From Spisula solida (taxonomy: Eukaryota; Mollusca; Bivalvia; Venerida; Mactridae): 64,000 nucleotides of DNA. Where the stretch lies: NCBI GenBank assembly GCA_947247005.1, contig OX365950.1, forward strand, positions 10,242,720 through 10,306,719, given 5' to 3'. The position numbers were made by a program, and so were the translations under genes. How positions within the stretch are numbered: position 1 is the stretch's first letter; each line of letters opens with the position of its first letter. This document shows, one piece after another, positions 23,450 through 37,200 of this stretch. The notes below the pieces were generated by a model. The model did not search any database. It had not been told where the DNA came from and saw only the letters and a list, made by a program, of their open reading frames with translations.

Positions 23450-24420
23450 CTATTCCTGGAGCCTACGGGCCACCTGACACTTTTTGGCATATGCATTTTG
23501 TGGTATCAACACTGCTCTATTAGATAGCAAATACTATCAGACACAGTCATTCATAGCTTTATATGCTACCCAACACTGCTTGGTTCTGCAATTAATTTTA
23601 TTGCTCTACGGGGTATGTAACACATCCTTTCCCAGCTCCAAAGGATAGCATAGCAATTTATGACCTAAAAGGGTTACTTATACTGTTGTAAGCATGACAA
23701 TGACTATTCCTGAATTTATAAGGATTATACATTATCTGTCAAGCCATCCCTGGTTGAATATTGCCTGACAGAGTCATTCCTGACTTCATTTGATATACAA
23801 TACTACTGGACGCAGCCATTTGTAAATCTATAGGGTATCAAACAGTACATTTGACATTTAAAGTTAAAACGGTACTGAGTTTTGCAGGGCCACTTTCAGA
23901 AATTCAGCCGTTCAGTCACCCTTTGACATTCATTGGGCTACATAAGGATACTTGCGTTTCTGTCTCCCTGTGGAGACTAGTTTTCCTCTGGTATGTGTGC
24001 GCCAAAATCGAGATATGGCATCCAGAAATATTGAACATGCACATCATCACAAGTATCAATTTACACCTTCGAGTGGGCATTGCGGGTTATTCTTGTTCAG
24101 AGAAATTAAGCAATGGTGCAAAGTGGGATCGAACCCGGGACGTCTCGATCCCAAAGCGTGCGCCCTACCTCTAGGCTATTCCTTGCTTAATTCGGACACA
24201 TACATGACCTGAAACAGCCATTCCTTTCTGTAATTGGTACCCAACGTAGTTTGGAACTGCTCTTTGTTGCTCTGTGGGGTACTAATTATATAACATACAC
24301 TTTATTAACTTTATAGGGTACAACTGACTATCATTGATATGTATGACTCACTGACCAAAATCGTATAGATTATAGGCCAAGGCCATTTATAGAGTTGTTT
24401 GTAAAGATTATCTAAAATAT
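23450..24420. repeat. Very degenerate ~60-75-bp tandem motif region
   Basis: Phrases of the type CAGTCATTC-CTG-AATTTATAGGGTA-CAACACTGCT recur irregularly (around 23540, 23700, 23775, 23815, 24215 and 24300). They are interrupted by the SINE at 23876-24190. The repetition is old and its period is only approximate. Confidence 0.4.
23876..24190 (-). repeat. tRNA-derived SINE, same family as 39505-39895
   Basis: The minus-strand head at about 24180 has TAGCCTAGAGGTAGGGCGC (A box) and GGGTTCGATCCC (B box). The body shares the CAGCCGTTCAGTCACCCTTT and CTCCCTGTGGAGACTAGTTT blocks with 39505-39895. A fragment of the 3' end also occurs at 1060-1110 and 55095-55150. The open frames over it are not genes. 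Confidence 0.7.
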
Positions 24421-25061
24421 TCTGATTTATCAATGTCAGGCACAAAACTGCGAGAAAATGAACTTAATCGCCGCAATAAAATGTGTATATACAGTTTCAT
24501 TTCCTGCAGTATTGACGGGATACACAAAAAAGTCATAACGTATGGCAAAAAAGTTAATGCCAATACTGGTCAATGTCAAGTAAAGAGTACAATAAAAGAG
24601 AACACAGCTATCATAAAACTGCTTAGCAATGCACTTACGGACGCCTTGAACATATGCTCGTATAATATTTAAATAACTAAAAATTAAGTCATTGTTAATA
24701 CGTATAGCATATCCCTTTATCACAAATCGTAGTTGTCAAAGACTTATAAAGAACTCAAATTAGAACGTACGCTTAATATTTCCGTAAGTGGTTTGATAAA
24801 ACAGTACCCTGATGTATAACATGATTAACATATACTGTGCACCAAATGTTCCGCAAATCAAAATGTTTTTGTCTTTTTTATTGGGATCACAAACTTGTTG
24901 GTGCTGCTACTACTACACACGTCACTGGCTTAGAAATAGAAGGTCGTAAGTACGACCGTATGCTTATAAGATTCATCCATATTTGAAATCTGCTTTCCAA
25001 GGTGCTTCTGAATGGCGGTAACAATAAAGCGCTTGATACATGGTAAAATAACTTTTCTTAG

Positions 25062-25463
25062 ACCTGGGTCCGGGATTACAACCAATACTTACACTCAGCA
25101 CCCTGCTCTCAAATCTTGCAATTCAATCTTTTCAGGTTTATATGTACATTTTTTGAAGATTTTATTATGTTAAATAGGTACTTGTATTTGTATTTGTGAG
25201 CTATAATGGAAATTTATCAGTCTGAGTGCTGAGTGTGGCACTCAGATTCAATAATTGCATATATATATACCTCATAGATAGTACACAATGGCAAAAAAAT
25301 GTATCAAATGTTATTCTCAATGCTCTTATAATAATTCTATACATTTTCCTCATCTAGATTTGCAATCTAGGAAAAGTAAGGACTCATTATATTTCATTTT
25401 CAATTTTTGAGTGTTGAATGCTGAGTGTTAGTACTAGTATTGGTTGTGATTTCGGGCCCAGGT
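25062..25463. mobile_element. 402-bp TIR element (MITE)
   Basis: The left terminus ACCTGGGTCCGGGATTACAA (continuing CCAATACTTACACTCAGCA) is inverted at the right end, whose reverse complement reads ACCTGGGCCCGAAATCACAA and continues in the same way. The target duplication is not clear. There is no coding content. Confidence 0.7.
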
Positions 25464-28000
25464 ATTTATCGAATTCCACCAAAGTATTGTTTAACGTTTT
25501 ATTTTATATTTTTAATGCACACAACAAAATCCGTGTAATATTAGTACATGTGGCAACTCATATGTCTGTATTATAACTATTGTTACATATACATGTATAT
25601 TGTAGACTTTAATATAAGTTGTCTGTATACTTGGAATACACAAACGTTAAAATAAGTGAACTGGAAACACATATTTAATCGACATCTTTTCAATGAAAAA
25701 TAACTTCATGGGCTCAATCGATTTTGTCTGGAAGTAATGAATAATTGTCATTTGAATCGTGTTTAGATTAGTCTTACATATTTTCATCTCTCATCATTGC
25801 TCACAAATGTAATTTGCAACCAAAACGTATTACATGCACTCACCATTCTTTTTTAATGTTTTAAGGTGTACGATTGACCATGCATTGAAAGGTAAACTTA
25901 AATTAAAATTAACTTAAACCTTTTTTTAACTATGTACAGGATACTATTATTCTATTATTATGTTAATATTTATGTCTGCATCGGCAATCCCCATATTTCT
26001 GAAACATTATTAAATGTGGTAAGTATCAACTTTCAAACAAAGATACAGTATGAATAACAGAAAGACAAAAACATATTTAAATAGGGTCGTGCTATCTAGA
26101 ACGCATGCGTGGAAATGAAAAAAAAATAGGCAAACAATAAGCCACTACAATTATTCAAATGTATTCTATGCCTAATACAGTTATAAATATGAAGATGCTA
26201 CACTTCATTCCAATAGGCATTTATGTAAATATATGTATTGTCATTTTGGGTAAATAGGTTCAAAACAAGGCTGGTGGCCCTTCTTTTTTTTACTGAACTA
26301 ATAATCTTTATGATTATCAACTTCTCATCTTTGATTATTTTCTATCATCAGACATTGATTTACTTTTGAAGTTCAATAAAAACGCACATTTTAAATATTT
26401 TGGCCAAAGGTGGGTACATATTTAACCTGAAGTAAGTCATTTTGTTGTTTATGAGGCAATGACACTTGTAATATATCAATTTGCATATTAATAAGTATAG
26501 TCTGTTGAGTAATCCCGAATCATAAGCAGTTCCTAATCACTTTTATTTTGACAAATTATTTTGAAATCATTCCACTATAAATGACACTGTATCTTTAAAC
26601 AGTTTATATCTTTCTCCGTTTTGGAGAAATAAAGGCTGTGTATATTTCCTGTGACTGTACTTTCCACCATAATGCACTACATACGTCTGGTGTAAACATA
26701 TCATGATAGAGCATCGTACATACCATCGGATTGTTGGTTAGCTGCAATAGAAACAATGTGCAGGAGATCAGAGGCAGTATTAAATAAACATAAATTATGT
26801 CCAGCAATATTCCTTCTTGAAGGCACATCTGTATTTGGACACACTTTGCAAGTGTTTTTTCACTAAAATCGCAGATTTTCCCATTTCATAATAAAGTTTT
26901 ATGATTTCTGAGTTTCGAACAACTTGGAAATACTGAAGATATATTACGTCATCGATGAGGTCATAACGTAACTTTAACGGCACAATGCCAATTATTTTTT
27001 TCACTTCAGCAGAAATTTGTATTTATTACCTTTTCTAACAATGCCAATTATATATTTTACAATAAAATCATTATAATATTTGGTCGATAACATTTGCCGG
27101 AACTACACACATTCTAATCTCGACGATTAATCGACCTCTTAATTACTGAACATGGGATTCATATTTCGTTTATGTTTTGTTATCCACGAATGTACATGTG
27201 ACACCACGATAACATTTTTGTAAAAATGCACAAAATTCGAAATCGGCGAATATAAGTGATTCTATACAGTAATTCGTGTACAATTTAAGCATGACAGGGG
27301 TACCATTTATATTTTAAGCTAGAATGAGTTGGTAGTTATGAGGGTGATATAAATATTCAGCATCCCTGATTATGACACTATTGTCCTTAGTACCACTTGG
27401 CATTGATTTTACCGTTCTGTTGAAGATTTAGATACGTTGGATCTTCTATCCTTTCGCTGGGGCGCTCTTGTAATCCAATACTGAAACAATGTCAGATTTT
27501 ATACAAGCCAATATCAATAGTATTGTCGGTATAAGTACCATTTATATAACATTGTGACATGATTTATATATGTAAGTAAGTAAGTACTCATATGTCATAC
27601 ATGTACATGTTTGACTGTTTTATTTACTACCATGGACAGCACTTTTTTGTAACGTTGGCTATATCTCGATTTTGCTTGTGGTCGGGCTCAAGTTAGATAA
27701 TAATTGCTTTTGACTTTTTTCACTGACAAAGTTGTATCCTTTGCATAGTTTGATTATAGCAAACATTAACCATGATGACTGATGCCAGTCTAACAATTCT
27801 ACGAAAAGCAGGTTTTATGCGCAAATAATAGAACTTATTTCCATTAAAAAATAATTTAGGGGGTTTGCGCGTCCGAGCGGTTAATATGTGACTTCAAATT
27901 CGACTCAGTTTTATCACCATATCTCATTCCTAACTTAACGTATTGACTGGAAACTGATAGTTATTGTTTGGAAACTGATTTTAACTAAAGTTATTCTCTG
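25464..28000. other. No recognised feature; 3' flank of the receptor gene
   Basis: AT-rich sequence downstream of the receptor stop codon. A minus-strand AATAAA (complement at 27618-27623) lies about 475 bp past the stop and could serve as a polyadenylation signal. No kinase, phosphatase or other cytoplasmic-domain exon was recognised here. Confidence 0.4.
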
Positions 28001-28094
28001 GAAAACTGATTTTCTATTTCAGTACATTTATATTGGACCTCCTTGCGGTCAATATTCACCTATTATTACGTAACTAACTAAATTCTAGTTTAAT

Positions 28095-28255
28095 TTAGAA
28101 ATCATTTGGAATAAATACATACGCTAGTGATCGTTTCCTGTACATGATGAGGCATACAACAATGACGGTGACACAGACAACGACTATTACCGCCACACCA
28201 GAGCCAACGATCATTGCGATAGTATTACATGTAAGCTGAATCGGAGTTTCAAGAC
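28095..28255 (-). CDS. Receptor exon 10: transmembrane segment and short tail
   Basis: The acceptor TCGTATTTCCAG precedes 28255, phase 1. The exon encodes LETPIQLTCNT followed by a hydrophobic stretch IAMIVGSGVAVIVVVCVTV that continues to IMY, then the stop-transfer sequence RKRS and AYVFIPNDF before TAA at 28097-28095. A good donor (GTATGT, GT at 28122-28121) sits after SLA, so the stop may be skipped by splicing to further cytoplasmic exons. If the stop is used, the tail is only about 14 residues. Confidence 0.8.
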
Positions 28256-31200
28256 CTGGAAATACGATAACAAAATTCAATTATTTTCACTTTACATTAT
28301 GAAGCATTAGAGAGTTTGCGAAAGGCAACATGTAACGTGTTCGTTTAACTTTTGAGTATTTCGTCAACCATGTGTGTGTAGTTTCTACAAGTAACGTGTG
28401 ACAGACGACATGAGTTTGTGTAGTATGTCACACATGTATTCGTATGTACACATGTATGAGAATTGTATACCATTCGACACATTGACATTATATAAACACT
28501 CATATCAATTTGCAAATAAAATCATGTTTTAACTTTCACGTGATCTTACACGCAAAAGTTGTGTTTCTCAAGCCAGCAAATACACGGAGGCCAGTCATGC
28601 AACTTGTGGCGTATCGAATTCGCTCTCATAACCAGCCGAAAACGTAAACAAACGGTGGTTTTTAAAGGTAAATATCTTAATTCTTTATTTTCGGTAAATG
28701 ACACCTTGCCGAGGCAAGTCCTTATATCAATGCCTACATCCGGTGATATATTAATAACATGTGTGCAAATCTGCTTTAGTTTCGCTGATTACCTAGCCAA
28801 ACTGCAATCATATACAACTAGCATGTTTTCAAATTGCCTGAAATCCCACGATGAATCCTTGATAAAAGATTAACCACCTGTCACCGATATGTTTTCTTTG
28901 CGTCTCAAACATATTGAAATTTACTCAGGAGTTAGTTAACAATGTTTAAAACGATAATATTCTTTCTTTAAATGTGAACATTAACAATTTTGATATAATA
29001 CTTTAACAGGATATAGACATCCCATGAAAACCAGATACACATGGTAGTGATGCACTAATGGATACATTCTGTTTTTGTAACAGTGACCTAGATCCTTCGG
29101 CTCCAACTTTCCATCCCAAGCAAGGTTATATAAGCTATCAACACAACAAGATGCATATCTCATTCCTAACCGAAGTTACAGAGATGAAACTTTTTTTCTA
29201 TTTTAGTAACAGTGAACTTAACCAAGCTCGCCCCACGATCAATCCGGAGCAAGGTTTTCATTTAAGCTACCTTTACAGCAAATTTCATGTTGCTATCTGA
29301 TTTCTAGAAGACTTTATAAAATGATAACTCGTTTTCTATTTACAGTAACAGTGACATTGACCCCATCGGCCCGACTTTCAATCCCAAGCAAGGTTTTCAT
29401 ATAAGCAACCTACACAACAAGTTTCATGATAACTGACGTAATAGAGTGGAAAGGTCTTTTTCTACATTTTACAACGTATTTGGTTGGCAGGGAACAACAT
29501 AAAACGACGATATATACTACAAGTTAACAGTCACTTTCCAAAAATTGTCTTGCAGAAAATTGTCATACACATGCATCAGCCCTATTTAGGAAAAAAATGT
29601 ATAAATGTATAATACTGTTTGGTATGAAGCCACCAATGACTTACGTTCACTGCAAGTTGGTGGTTCCCAACCCGGCTCACACCCGCTTGTACAGTTTCCG
29701 TTTCCTATGTTACATGACGCTCCATTTTTACAACGCCCACACGATAGGGAACAGTTGATACCATATGTGTATGCCGTACATTCTGTGAAAGGAGAAGAAA
29801 AGATCATCGTGGGTCAACACATAAAGGGTTTTCTAAGTGTGTAGCAGGAAAATATTTCAAATTTCAAAACTCAGGAATATCCCAAGATTCATACCCCAAT
29901 ATTCAGTATTGGGTCCACTACTAGTTATCATACACATCAATGATATGTACTATCGTATTTATGACTTTCTGGATTAGTCATGTTTGCAGATGACACTACT
30001 TTTACTACCCTTGGAAAAATTACCCATTCAGTTTGCACCAAATTTCACTCTAACTCTAATTTCCATCAAATATGTTGACAAGGAATGCACTTTCAAATCT
30101 TATATACAATGAAGTTTTAAAACGATTCAAATGTCGAATGGCGTCTTTCTTTGTAAGATACTACTGTTCAGTTTTCAGATACAGAAATACATCTAGGTTA
30201 CCATGTTGATCACGCATTCAACTGAAAAACTCAACTGTACAAGAGACACTGACATAAAACCTTTTAGTAAAATTTTAATGTAATTCATTATAAGGTATAC
30301 CTGAAAATAAATAGAACATTTTTTTATTCTCCATACGAAATGTTCTTGAATGGATTATTTTTGTGCTATTTAGGGCACATGCAACTGCAATAAATGATGT
30401 GCATACATCTCAAAAACGTGTGAGAACTATTATGTCATTGGTAGAACAGAATCCAAAAGTTGAATACTAGGCGCTCTCGGACAAATGTAATTGTTATACA
30501 TGTACTAACACTACAAACTGACAGGAAACAAAATGTCAAATACACGTTTCAGTAATACAAAATATGTAGTACAACGCAAAGGGTCTTAATAAAGTATTGC
30601 AGACATACAGTTTTGCAGACATCTATAGCTTGAATAGCCTAAGATAACAATATTCATGTATTGTAAAGGGTGTAAAGAAAGTTCGTTCCGGTTTTTGAAA
30701 AGCTTTTGTACACAAAACAAATATATATATTTGCATCAAATTTTGCATTTAGTATCCCGGTACAATGACAGCATTAGGTATAACAGTTTAAGCTAATTTG
30801 ACTGTCACTAATTTTTCGAATGCAATGAATAAACTTGTTTATCTTGTTTCGAAGATGACGTAAACGACGTCGTGACCAGGTAAAGTTTGTAATACTCCCT
30901 TTGTTATCCCCTCACTGTATTGTTTGGTATGTTTTAAACTTGTAATGAACTAAACTCAATTTTAACCTTACATAAGAACAAATCATCATCAACGTTATGA
31001 GGCTGTAAGAGTTTTCGTTTTGGCAATAAATGCCTTTTGTTTTCCATATACGTATTTTTCCAAATGACGCGTTTTTGTCTATCCAGACGTTTCGTTACTT
31101 TTGGAGTTATTTGTTTACTCTGTACCTGAAAAATGAGGCACTTCTTCGCCAATGCCTTTTGATATTCGTAGAAGTTGTTCCTGTAATTTTCTGCCGTTAT

Positions 31201-34200
31201 ATTTTACATAGTTGGTCATTTTCTTTACCCTACTGCCAATTTCGCACGACGTTTACGTCACGTCACGTTCGAAGAAAACGATACAATGCATTTGCAAATT
31301 CATCGTTGTGCTCCAATTATATGAGTACCCGTCGAAAATGCCTAAATCAGGTTATGTTTCATTTTTGCAGCTATTTCTGTTTGTCGACTCATCTTTAAAA
31401 TGGCAGTCGACGTTACGTTAACGTAAGCTTACTTTCGCGTTCTATAAATCCATGGCAACGGTGTCAATCAGAACGAAATCCAAGCAAAATTAATCCACCG
31501 TTTCTAAATTTAGTACTGTACCTTCGTTCCAAATTTCGTAATGTTTCGCTTGGTAAAAATACAAATACAATATTCTTTCTGACTGGAACTACACCCTTTA
31601 TGATGCCAGTAGGAACAGTTCAATGGAATGGCTGTTTACGAGAAATGGTTGACCGTCAAACAAATACAGAGCAACGCCACGAACTCGTGGCATGCATGAC
31701 CCTCGTAAACAAAAGCTTACACACACTCAGATATTCTGAAATTATAAATGGTATACAGACTGTTCCGAAACATATCTATACACAATTCCATTACCATTTA
31801 TACATATAGAAGTTCGTTCTTTTAAAGTATTTGAGTGTTTATTCACAGCCTGAACAAGAAGGTATTTGCACAATGATACATGTACATTACCTTCGACGCA
31901 GAGCGGTGGCTTCCATGGACCGCTGCAACCCTCCTCACATGTTCCTGTTGTAACGTTACACACAGAATTATCTTTACACTGACCACATTTCTTTTCGCAC
32001 TGTGTTCCCCATTCCCATGAGTCACATTCTGTAAACATAGTTTACTGCACATTGAGGCATTAAGTACACGTGTTGAAGCATGGTACAGTATAACCTCACT
32101 AATAAGACAACTTTCTTTATGCTTGTAAACTAGTCTTTGTCATCATTTGGTAATAATGTTGACTTAACATTAAGAGCAAAAACAAAGAAGGGATATGTTT
32201 GCACAGTTTGTAAAAGTCAGATATGCCTCAATGTACTGTAGTGTACATGAGTAACTACATGTAACAGGGTTTATGTTATTCATAGCTGTTCTCAAAATAT
32301 AGAAATTTTAGTCATTTTATCAATTCTATACTCGGCAAAATAAAACAGTATTCACTTTTCATGTGTTTATATGGTAATGTTTATTGACAACATATTCAAG
32401 TGGGAAACAGTGTAGCTATTTACCTACCGACACTGTTAAACAATTCCAGTGAAAGCAACTATGCACTACTGAACACAAAGGGTAATAGCTGAATTATTCA
32501 AAGAGCATTACACGTACAATTGTTAAGGAAATCAATTTCGATATTGAAAATGCCATAAGTATATTGATGCAAATTAAGTCAAACTTTGGTATGTTTCAAA
32601 TTCCCTCCCTTGGGATAACACTAACAGCATTCACCAAGTATTTACTGTTGCGTTTTTGACCGACTTATTATGTTAATAAACTAAACCTATTACAAAATGC
32701 CTGCATTTTCTCAGACAACTTTGTAGCCATTTGGAACATAGGTCATGATTGTGAATTTCACCAATCTGACTTTTGTTTTAGTTAACGTAATGTGAAAACA
32801 TGTGATGTGAATAGAAACCTAAAGCTTCCATATGGTTTTATTTTCGTTCAGTATGTAAGATGACATGTTTGTAGTAAATGTGTTTATTGTTGGAAATGCT
32901 GTTCTACTTAGATAAGTATAATGTTCTTAAATAATTTTGGACAACACGAAGTATGTGAAATTCCAATTCAATACAGTAATGGTTACACATCTTTCCATGT
33001 TCAATTTAAAAAATATGGCAATATCAGCTGAAGTCTGTCAGTTGCTTTCGTAGTTTATTCTCAATTTATCTAAATACCCTTCATATTCAAATATCTCCAT
33101 GCGTTGACAATGATATTGTAGCTTGGGTGATTTTCTTACAGATGCATTGTTTTCTTGTATAAACTAATCTCGTGCTAGTATATTTCATTATATTTAATCT
33201 ATTTCACTAGTCAAGTTTTTGTTAAATGCATGTATTTATATATTTCCTCAAGGGTCTCTGGCCTTGGTTATTTGAAAATAAGTTTGTATAAACCTGCACG
33301 ATGAACTGATTCAGAAGTCATATGTGAATTAATATTATGGCAGTTCACGTTCCTGTCAATTGACCACATAGAAAAGTTAACTTTATATGTAGCCCAGCAT
33401 ACGGATTTAAATGAAACTGTTATATGACCTAAGACTAATGCTAATTCTATTTCAGATGCATACAATATACGAGTATTTTGTATTAGAGACTGAATCACAG
33501 AACATCAGTCATTTTAATCAATGTAGACATTCTCATCAGTAACAGGTACAATTTGTTTGTTCCCAAGTTTGTTGATATTGAATTATTAAGTTTACGTTAC
33601 CACGATCACATTTGCCATTGTCTCCGGTCCATCGTCCCTGACACCCACTGGGGCAAATTCCGTATATCTTGTAACTTCCGGTGGTTTCACTGGAGCAGAA
33701 ACAATTCATGGAACAATCCCATCCGCATTGGTTACTCGTACATTCTAAAGAGAGCATAGCATTTTTTAATAACATATTTAAAACTTGCAAAGTATTGATA
33801 ACTTACTTGTCAATTGGAATTTGTAAATATATGCATTTGCATGCCTGATATTAAACGTACAAAAAGTCCACTGTTACAAAAACATAATATTAAGTCGGTG
33901 TCTTATTGGAATAGCAGAGGTCGATGTTTTGACAAAAAACACATAACTTGGTACTATTCATTAGTGTAATGTTGAATTTCATGTTGATTACTAGTACCCA
34001 GTGTTTGGTGAATGTAAGTTGGTTTTGGAGCATGTTCCATATCTTCACATCAAAGCACATAATACTTAAACTCTAACTGGATACGAACTGAATATGGTAC
34101 GAATAGCGCGAACGATTTAAAAAGGCAACGAAACACAAATAACCGATATGGTCTCGATCTCGGCGGGAACTGTGTAAGCAACAGCGGTTGGAAAAGGGAT

Positions 34201-37200
34201 GTCCTAACGATAGACGCAAACTATATAGCTGAAGGTCGGAGATAATTTAATTGATGAAACGTCGATCAATACTATACACAAATGCAAAATATTGTACATA
34301 GTGAAAATAAGCAAACATTTTGCTAAACTGTAATATGAACGTTATGAAACCAAACAGTGTAAATTTCGTCTGTACAACCGTTTACTTAAACAACGACATT
34401 TGTATCACCCCTTAACACTCATTACTAATAGTCATTTTTCAACGCGTAGGAATTTATTCGCAAAAATACATTAACTCAGAGAAAAAAACATTCGAAATAT
34501 TATCTCAATACAAAAAAATAAATAATAATTCAATGGCTAGGGACAAATGTTCTTAAAAATATTGAAAATTATGATTTGTGCTGAGATTGACTGGAACTCG
34601 TTCTTGCTCAGATGATTTGCTTGTGAAGAAAGTACATGGTTAAAATCTTAATTATTTCTGAATTAGTATATCACATAGAATTTGACATGATCCGGACCTT
34701 TATGCATGCATATATTACAAGGTTCATGCGTCTAATATATAAATTTTCGCGAGCAAATCGTGCAATATCGGTCCTCTAGATTGTGTTGGTATTACACCTC
34801 GAGGGTCTTCGTGATTGTCCCCGCTTATGAAAACATACAACCGGGATTATAAATACAGACAATATATCGGCTGTTAAATTATGCAAATAGAAGTTCGAGA
34901 GTCGTGTAAAATTCTCTGGACTATATGCAAAACCAATACTTGGGGGGTGGAGTCACCCAAGTAAAAAGTAATGTTAAAGAGCTTACATCAATGAACACAC
35001 AGCGTGGCAAGACACATGCCTGTTGACGAGCAAGCATTGACACTTGGGAGCATAGCCTATTGCAAAATATACAAGATTTATATAGCGCCCTTTTCATGCG
35101 AACGCACGTTAAAAGGCACTTTACCCATGTTGCAGCCACAAGGGCGCAGGTGCATCCTCAACCAGTGCAGATGCAGCATGATCTGACCGGAGGGACAGAC
35201 TGGGAGAAAGCCCCTGAAGGGAGATAGAGACATTAGATACAGGCATCTCCGGCGCTGCAGAAATGCGCCTAGCTCTTATTTCGAATAGACATCCTCGTTC
35301 TGTAATGTGGCCGTTGTAAAGCACCGATACACAGCTTCCTGACACTTCCAGATACTTTGCAGACCACACGGCCAGATACAGCGGGAAATATTATAGATAT
35401 TTGAGAAATGTCATGTTCCGATAGCAGGGATTGAACCCACGACCTCTGGATTGACAGCCCAGTGCGTTACCACTGAGTTAAATCCGCTTATTGTCCGAAA
35501 ACACAACGAGTGTACTTTTACGGAATTATTAAACATAATTTAAAATTCGTCAAATTTGATTCATACCTGCCATCGAGACATTACCTCTGTTTGAAGGCTA
35601 GTATGGTAAATAGAGGATCTTGCATGAGTGCTCATTACATACCAGTTTTATTAAACGAGTGGACAAAATAATATGACACGAGGCTTGCCGAGTGTCATAT
35701 TGATTTTTGTCGACGAGTTTAATAAAACTGGTATGTAATGAGCACGAATGTAGGATTCTATTTATCACATAACCCTAGTGAACGCCCATTATCATTCAAA
35801 TATGTTTCAGACAAAATTAAGCGGTTCAATGAGCGCGACGTCATGGCGATGTTTGTATTATCCTGACGCCATGAGCCGATCAAGGCATGGATTGGCTAAC
35901 GTCGCGTCAGACTAATTTAAATATTTATTGCACAGTCTGGGAGTGCCGAACGATATTTACTGCACGGCTTTACGGCACTGCTGGACCGCAGGTTATGTGA
36001 TAATTATAGCATTATTGTTAAAGAGAGAATGATAATAACAATACGTGTTTAATACTAAATAAATAAATAATACAAATGCCTACAATATAATACGAGTAGT
36101 GATTCATAGATAATGCAACTGCACCTGGAATACGCAGTGAGTGCTTATAGTTGGGAGTCCATCGGGACAAAAGTCGCTTATTTTTCATGGTCCATGGCAT
36201 TTTTTAGTAGAAGTGTTTCCATACCATATTTGAATTGCCCAATACCAGTTGTCTATGGTATGGGTGGATGCCAATCGCAAAACCCACTGTGAAGGTCATA
36301 AAAGAGGTCAAAGGTCAATTAAGTGCATATAGCATACATCAACTTGAAATTGCACCATATCTTGGTCAAATCTACAAGTAGAATGGTCAAACTGGTATCA
36401 AAATGAAGCTAATGAATTGGTCCTTCATTTGCGATGAGTTTATGCAAATTATGTCATTTGCATACTCATGAATATTAATGAGGATGTCAAAAAATGGTAA
36501 ATTTTCGTTAAAAATCTACATTTATAGTTGACAAATGTATGCCATATCTTCGTTATTTCTATTATTTAAAGGTCAAAATTGTACCAAAATCAGGACAAGA
36601 CATAGAGCTTTCTTTATATGTAGTATTTTAATGATAAATATTATTTAATTCCACCGAGAATAACCGCCAAAGGTGGGTGGGGTAAATTGAAACCAAAACG
36701 TAAAAATCTCAAAAACAGCCAGAATCAACATTAAACGCCCATTAAACATATTCCTTATATCCAAATATGATTTATTTGTGGAATTTGATTTTGATTATTT
36801 TAAACATTATGCTAATCAACCCATTTGCATATTAATGAATATTGATAATCTATGAACATGTATAAAAAAATAGCGTAGAAATAAGGATCTATATCTGAGT
36901 GATAAACAAGTGTCTTCTAATCATTATACAAAATGCAATTTGTATGTTTCATAACACAATAATATAGTTTTGTATGACGTTTAGAACTGTATTATTTATT
37001 CTTATAATCATCGTCAATCGACAGAAGTTACTACCGTTATTACAAATTACACCAATTCCAATCAAAGAAAACATAGTGCCGTCAACGTAAAATGTCCCCT
37101 AGTATATTAACCTCTCAATTAATAAGTTGGTATATGTTTACAAACTACCGGGTATATTTATGTTCTTTTAGTTGCCTGTATAGAATCGTATCGGAAAACA

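Noticed and set aside
9081..28000. Kinase or phosphatase exons of the receptor tail
   Set aside because: I looked for minus-strand catalytic motifs (for example HRDL, DFG, HCSAG) among the open frames and found none.
35413..35489. Functional tRNA-Asp gene on the minus strand
   Set aside because: The A box, anticodon loop and B box are present, but the acceptor stem does not pair and a SINE body follows.
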